Shown here: positions 61,543 through 64,000 of the stretch, piece after piece
Layout of the letters: every line of letters starts with the position of its first letter
How positions within the stretch are numbered: position 1 is the stretch's first letter
Assembly: GCA_033030425.1 (NCBI GenBank)
Contig: JAUFSD010000002.1
Location: 3,100,001 to 3,164,000, forward strand
DNA: 64,000 nucleotides
Origin: Verpa conica
Lineage: Eukaryota; Ascomycota; Pezizomycetes; Pezizales; Morchellaceae
Direction: 5' to 3'
The notes under the pieces: generated by a model
Told to the model about the DNA's origin: nothing
The model's database searches: none
Seen by the model: only the letters and a program-made list of their open reading frames with translations
Made by a program: the position numbers and the translations under genes

Positions 61543-64000
61543 ACCTTCTAAGGTTTCTACAATTTCTGCGTTTTCTATTTCCGGGTTTTCAGTGTCAGAC
61601 ATCAATGTGGAGGATAAATTGGATGGGGAACATTTGGTTATTTCTTGTACTCTTTCAAACAATATAAAAACCATTCAAACTCATGCATTGATTGACACTG
61701 GGGCCTCTGGATTCGCTTTTATTGACGAAACCTTCGCACGCCACCATCAACTTCAATTAACACCTCTTAAAACTCCAAGGGAGCTGGAGGTTATCGACGG
61801 ACGACCAGTATCCTCTGGTCAAATTACACATCTCGCACATCTTGGCCTATCCATTAAATCTCATAGGGAACACGCCCCATTTTTTGTAACAACATTAGGA
61901 CAATACCCTCTGGTCCTAGGCATCCCTTGGCTCAAACACCACGATGTTTCCCTTCGCTTTAAACATAACTATGTCAAGTTTGGGTCGGAGTTCTGCCAAA
62001 AGAACTGTACTTCATCTCGTGCGCCTATTGTATCTCCAGGAATTCCCCCACCAGACAAAACAAAGATCCATCTTATCGGCTCCGCTGCATTTTGCAGACT
62101 TTCCAGGAAAAGAAACGTCCAGGTATTCTCACTTTCACTCTACGAAATAAATAAAATTGTCGACCACAAAACCTCTAAGGAAGAGTGGAAACAAAGAATC
62201 CCAATAGAGTACCACGAATACCTGGACATGTTTGACGAAAAACTTTCCAAAAATTTGCCCCCACGACGACCCTACGACCATAAGATTCCTTTGAAAGAAG
62301 GAAAAGAACCCCCGTTCGGCCCCCTCTACGGCATGTCCAGAGAAGAACTCATAGTTCTTAAAGAATACATCGAAGACAATATGGCCAAGGGGTTTATTAG
62401 AAATAGCGCATCACCAGCAGGATCCCCAGTGCTCTTCGTGAAGAAAGCGGACGGGTCACTCCGACTCTGTGTCGACTACCGAGGGTTGAATGAGGTAACC
62501 ATCAAAAATCGGTACCCCCTACCGCTCATACGGGAAACACTGGACAGACTTGCAAAAGCGAAATGGTATACCAAACTGGACCTCCGCATGGGCTACAATC
62601 AAATACGCATAGCCCTAGGGGAAGAGTGGAAGACAGCTTTTAGAACCAGGTACGGCCACTATGAATACACGGTCATGCCTTTCGGACTTACCAACGCCCC
62701 CGCTACCTTTCAACATTTTGTCAACGACTGCTTAAGGGAATACCTGGACCAGTTTTGCACCGCCTACTTAGACGACATCCTCATATACAGTGACACCCTC
62801 GAAGAACACAAAGTACACGTCAGAAAAGTGTTACAGACCTTAAGTAACAACGGAGTACTTCTAAAACCTGAGAAATGCGAGTTCCACTGCCAGAAGACAA
62901 TATACTTAGGTCTGGTTATTTCGCCTGAAGGTATTAGCATGGACACAAAGAAGGTATCAGCAGTTATGGACTGGACACGACCCAAACATCTTAAAGATCT
63001 ACAAGCATTTTTGGGCTTCGCCAATTTTTACAGACGCTTTATTAAAGACTTCTCCAAACTTGCCGCCCCCCTCACCGCCTTGTCCAGAAAGGAACCAGGA
63101 ACTAAAGAGCATGTCCCCTTTATTTGGACAAACGACCATCAACTAGCGTTTGACACCTTAAAAGTAGCCTTCACCTCAGCACCGGTTCTAATGCACTTCG
63201 ACCCAGAGAAACCAATCATAGTAGAAACAGATGCCTCCGATTACGTTTCCGCGGGAGTGCTATCCCAAAAAGATAGTCAAGGAATTTTACACCCTGTGGC
63301 ATTCTTCTCCAAGAAACACTCCCCCGCCGAATGTAACTACGAAATCTACGACAAGGAACTACTGGCGATTATTAGAAGCTTCGAAGAATGGAGACCAGAA
63401 CTGGAAGGGGCCGCCTTTCCCATCGCAGTCATATCGGACCATAAGAATTTGGAATACTTTATGACTACCAAGAATCTTAATCGGAGACAAGCACGGTGGG
63501 CCGAATACCTTTCGCGTTTTAATTTCGTAATCACATATCGACCAGGGAAACAAGGGGGGAAACCGGACGCATTGACAAGAAGATCAGGAGATCTCCCTGG
63601 AGAGGGGGATGAAAGAATTCAACACCAGAGTCAAATAGTGTTGAAAAAGGAGAATTTGGACCCTGAGCTAAGTTTGTTAGCGGGTACTTTGTCAAATGAA
63701 CCCGCTGAAATGACTGTTCCCATAGCAAAGTTATTACAAGAGGCACAAAAAACTGACCCGTTTCCACAAAAGGTTTTAGGAATGTTAGCTAGAGGAGAGA
63801 AGAAGTCCTCGGAGATATCCCTAGCCGAGTGTTCAGAAAACAACGGACTCCTCTACTATCGAAATTGCCTGTATATACCCGATTACGATCCCCTTCGCCT
63901 GCACATTCTTAGGGAACACCACGACGCGCCAGCGGCAGGACACCCGGGCAGAGAAAAAACCTTCGAACTAGTGAGCCGTCAGTACTTCTGGCCAAAAATG
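61502..64000 (+). CDS. Ty3/gypsy retrotransposon Pol, 5' part
   Basis: Pol is open in the -1 frame relative to gag from the slippery site to the window end, over 830 codons without a stop that I could find. Order: aspartic protease with LIDTGASGF (about 61688), reverse transcriptase with RLCVDYRGLNEVTIKNRYPL, KLDLRMGYNQIRIA and catalytic YLDDILIYS (about 62765), then RNase H with VETDASDY (about 63215) and SDHKNLEYF, and the start of the integrase zinc domain (REHHDAPAAGHPGREKTFEL). The order protease-RT-RNase H-integrase defines Ty3/gypsy. Integrase and the right LTR lie beyond the window. The intact reading frames suggest a recently active element. Confidence 0.95.

Overview
The window reads as chromosomal DNA of a filamentous ascomycete (Pezizomycotina). 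The evidence is short phase-consistent introns of about 40-370 nt with GTRNGT-like donors, a Zn2Cys6 regulator with a fungal middle homology region, a BCS1-like AAA ATPase, a fungal CorA-like membrane protein, an LtrA-like membrane protein, Ty3/gypsy and non-LTR retroelements, and large AT-rich gene-poor stretches. The species cannot be told; the low gene density and transposon load would suit a Pezizomycete, but that is inference.

Layout: (1) 1-3601 holds the 3' part of a ferric-reductase-type flavocytochrome and a complete gamma-glutamyltransferase gene, both on +. (2) 3602-14311 is a 10.7 kb gene-poor stretch with a 5'-truncated LINE. (3) 14312-17106 is a BCS1-like AAA ATPase whose first intron appears to be GC-AG. 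(4) 20625-24798 (-) is a 1195-residue Zn2Cys6 regulator in four exons. (5) 27087-28070 is a small protein with pogo/CENP-B-type DNA-binding domains and no nuclease. (6) 32578-33288 (-) is an unrecognised gene; 34330-35459 is a decayed ankyrin gene broken by a tiny LINE insertion; 36611-37441 is an intact F-box/ankyrin gene. (7) 42133-44708 is a seven-exon CorA-like gene with an acidic minisatellite. (8) 49396-50766 is a seven-exon von Willebrand A-domain gene. (9) 52689-53478 (-) is translation initiation factor eIF1A in five exons. (10) 54304-55550 is a polyadenylated retroposon with a 14-bp target duplication that carries one 318-residue ORF. (11) 56234-58747 (-) is an LtrA-like membrane protein with an extra N-terminal domain. 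(12) 59501 to the end holds a MITE followed by a Ty3/gypsy element with intact gag and pol joined by an apparent -1 frameshift site; pol runs off the window.

The cellular genes do not form an operon-like or pathway cluster. The common thread is mobile DNA. One LINE family with an (ATTC)n tail left at least three insertions, two of them only 23-33 bp long, each flanked by target duplications. A second retroposon family, with a coiled-coil ORF and no reverse transcriptase, left two copies. Two MITEs, a gypsy element and a transposase-derived DNA-binding gene complete the picture. Exon joins were inferred by eye from splice motifs and from reading-frame consistency; all complete models sum to multiples of three.
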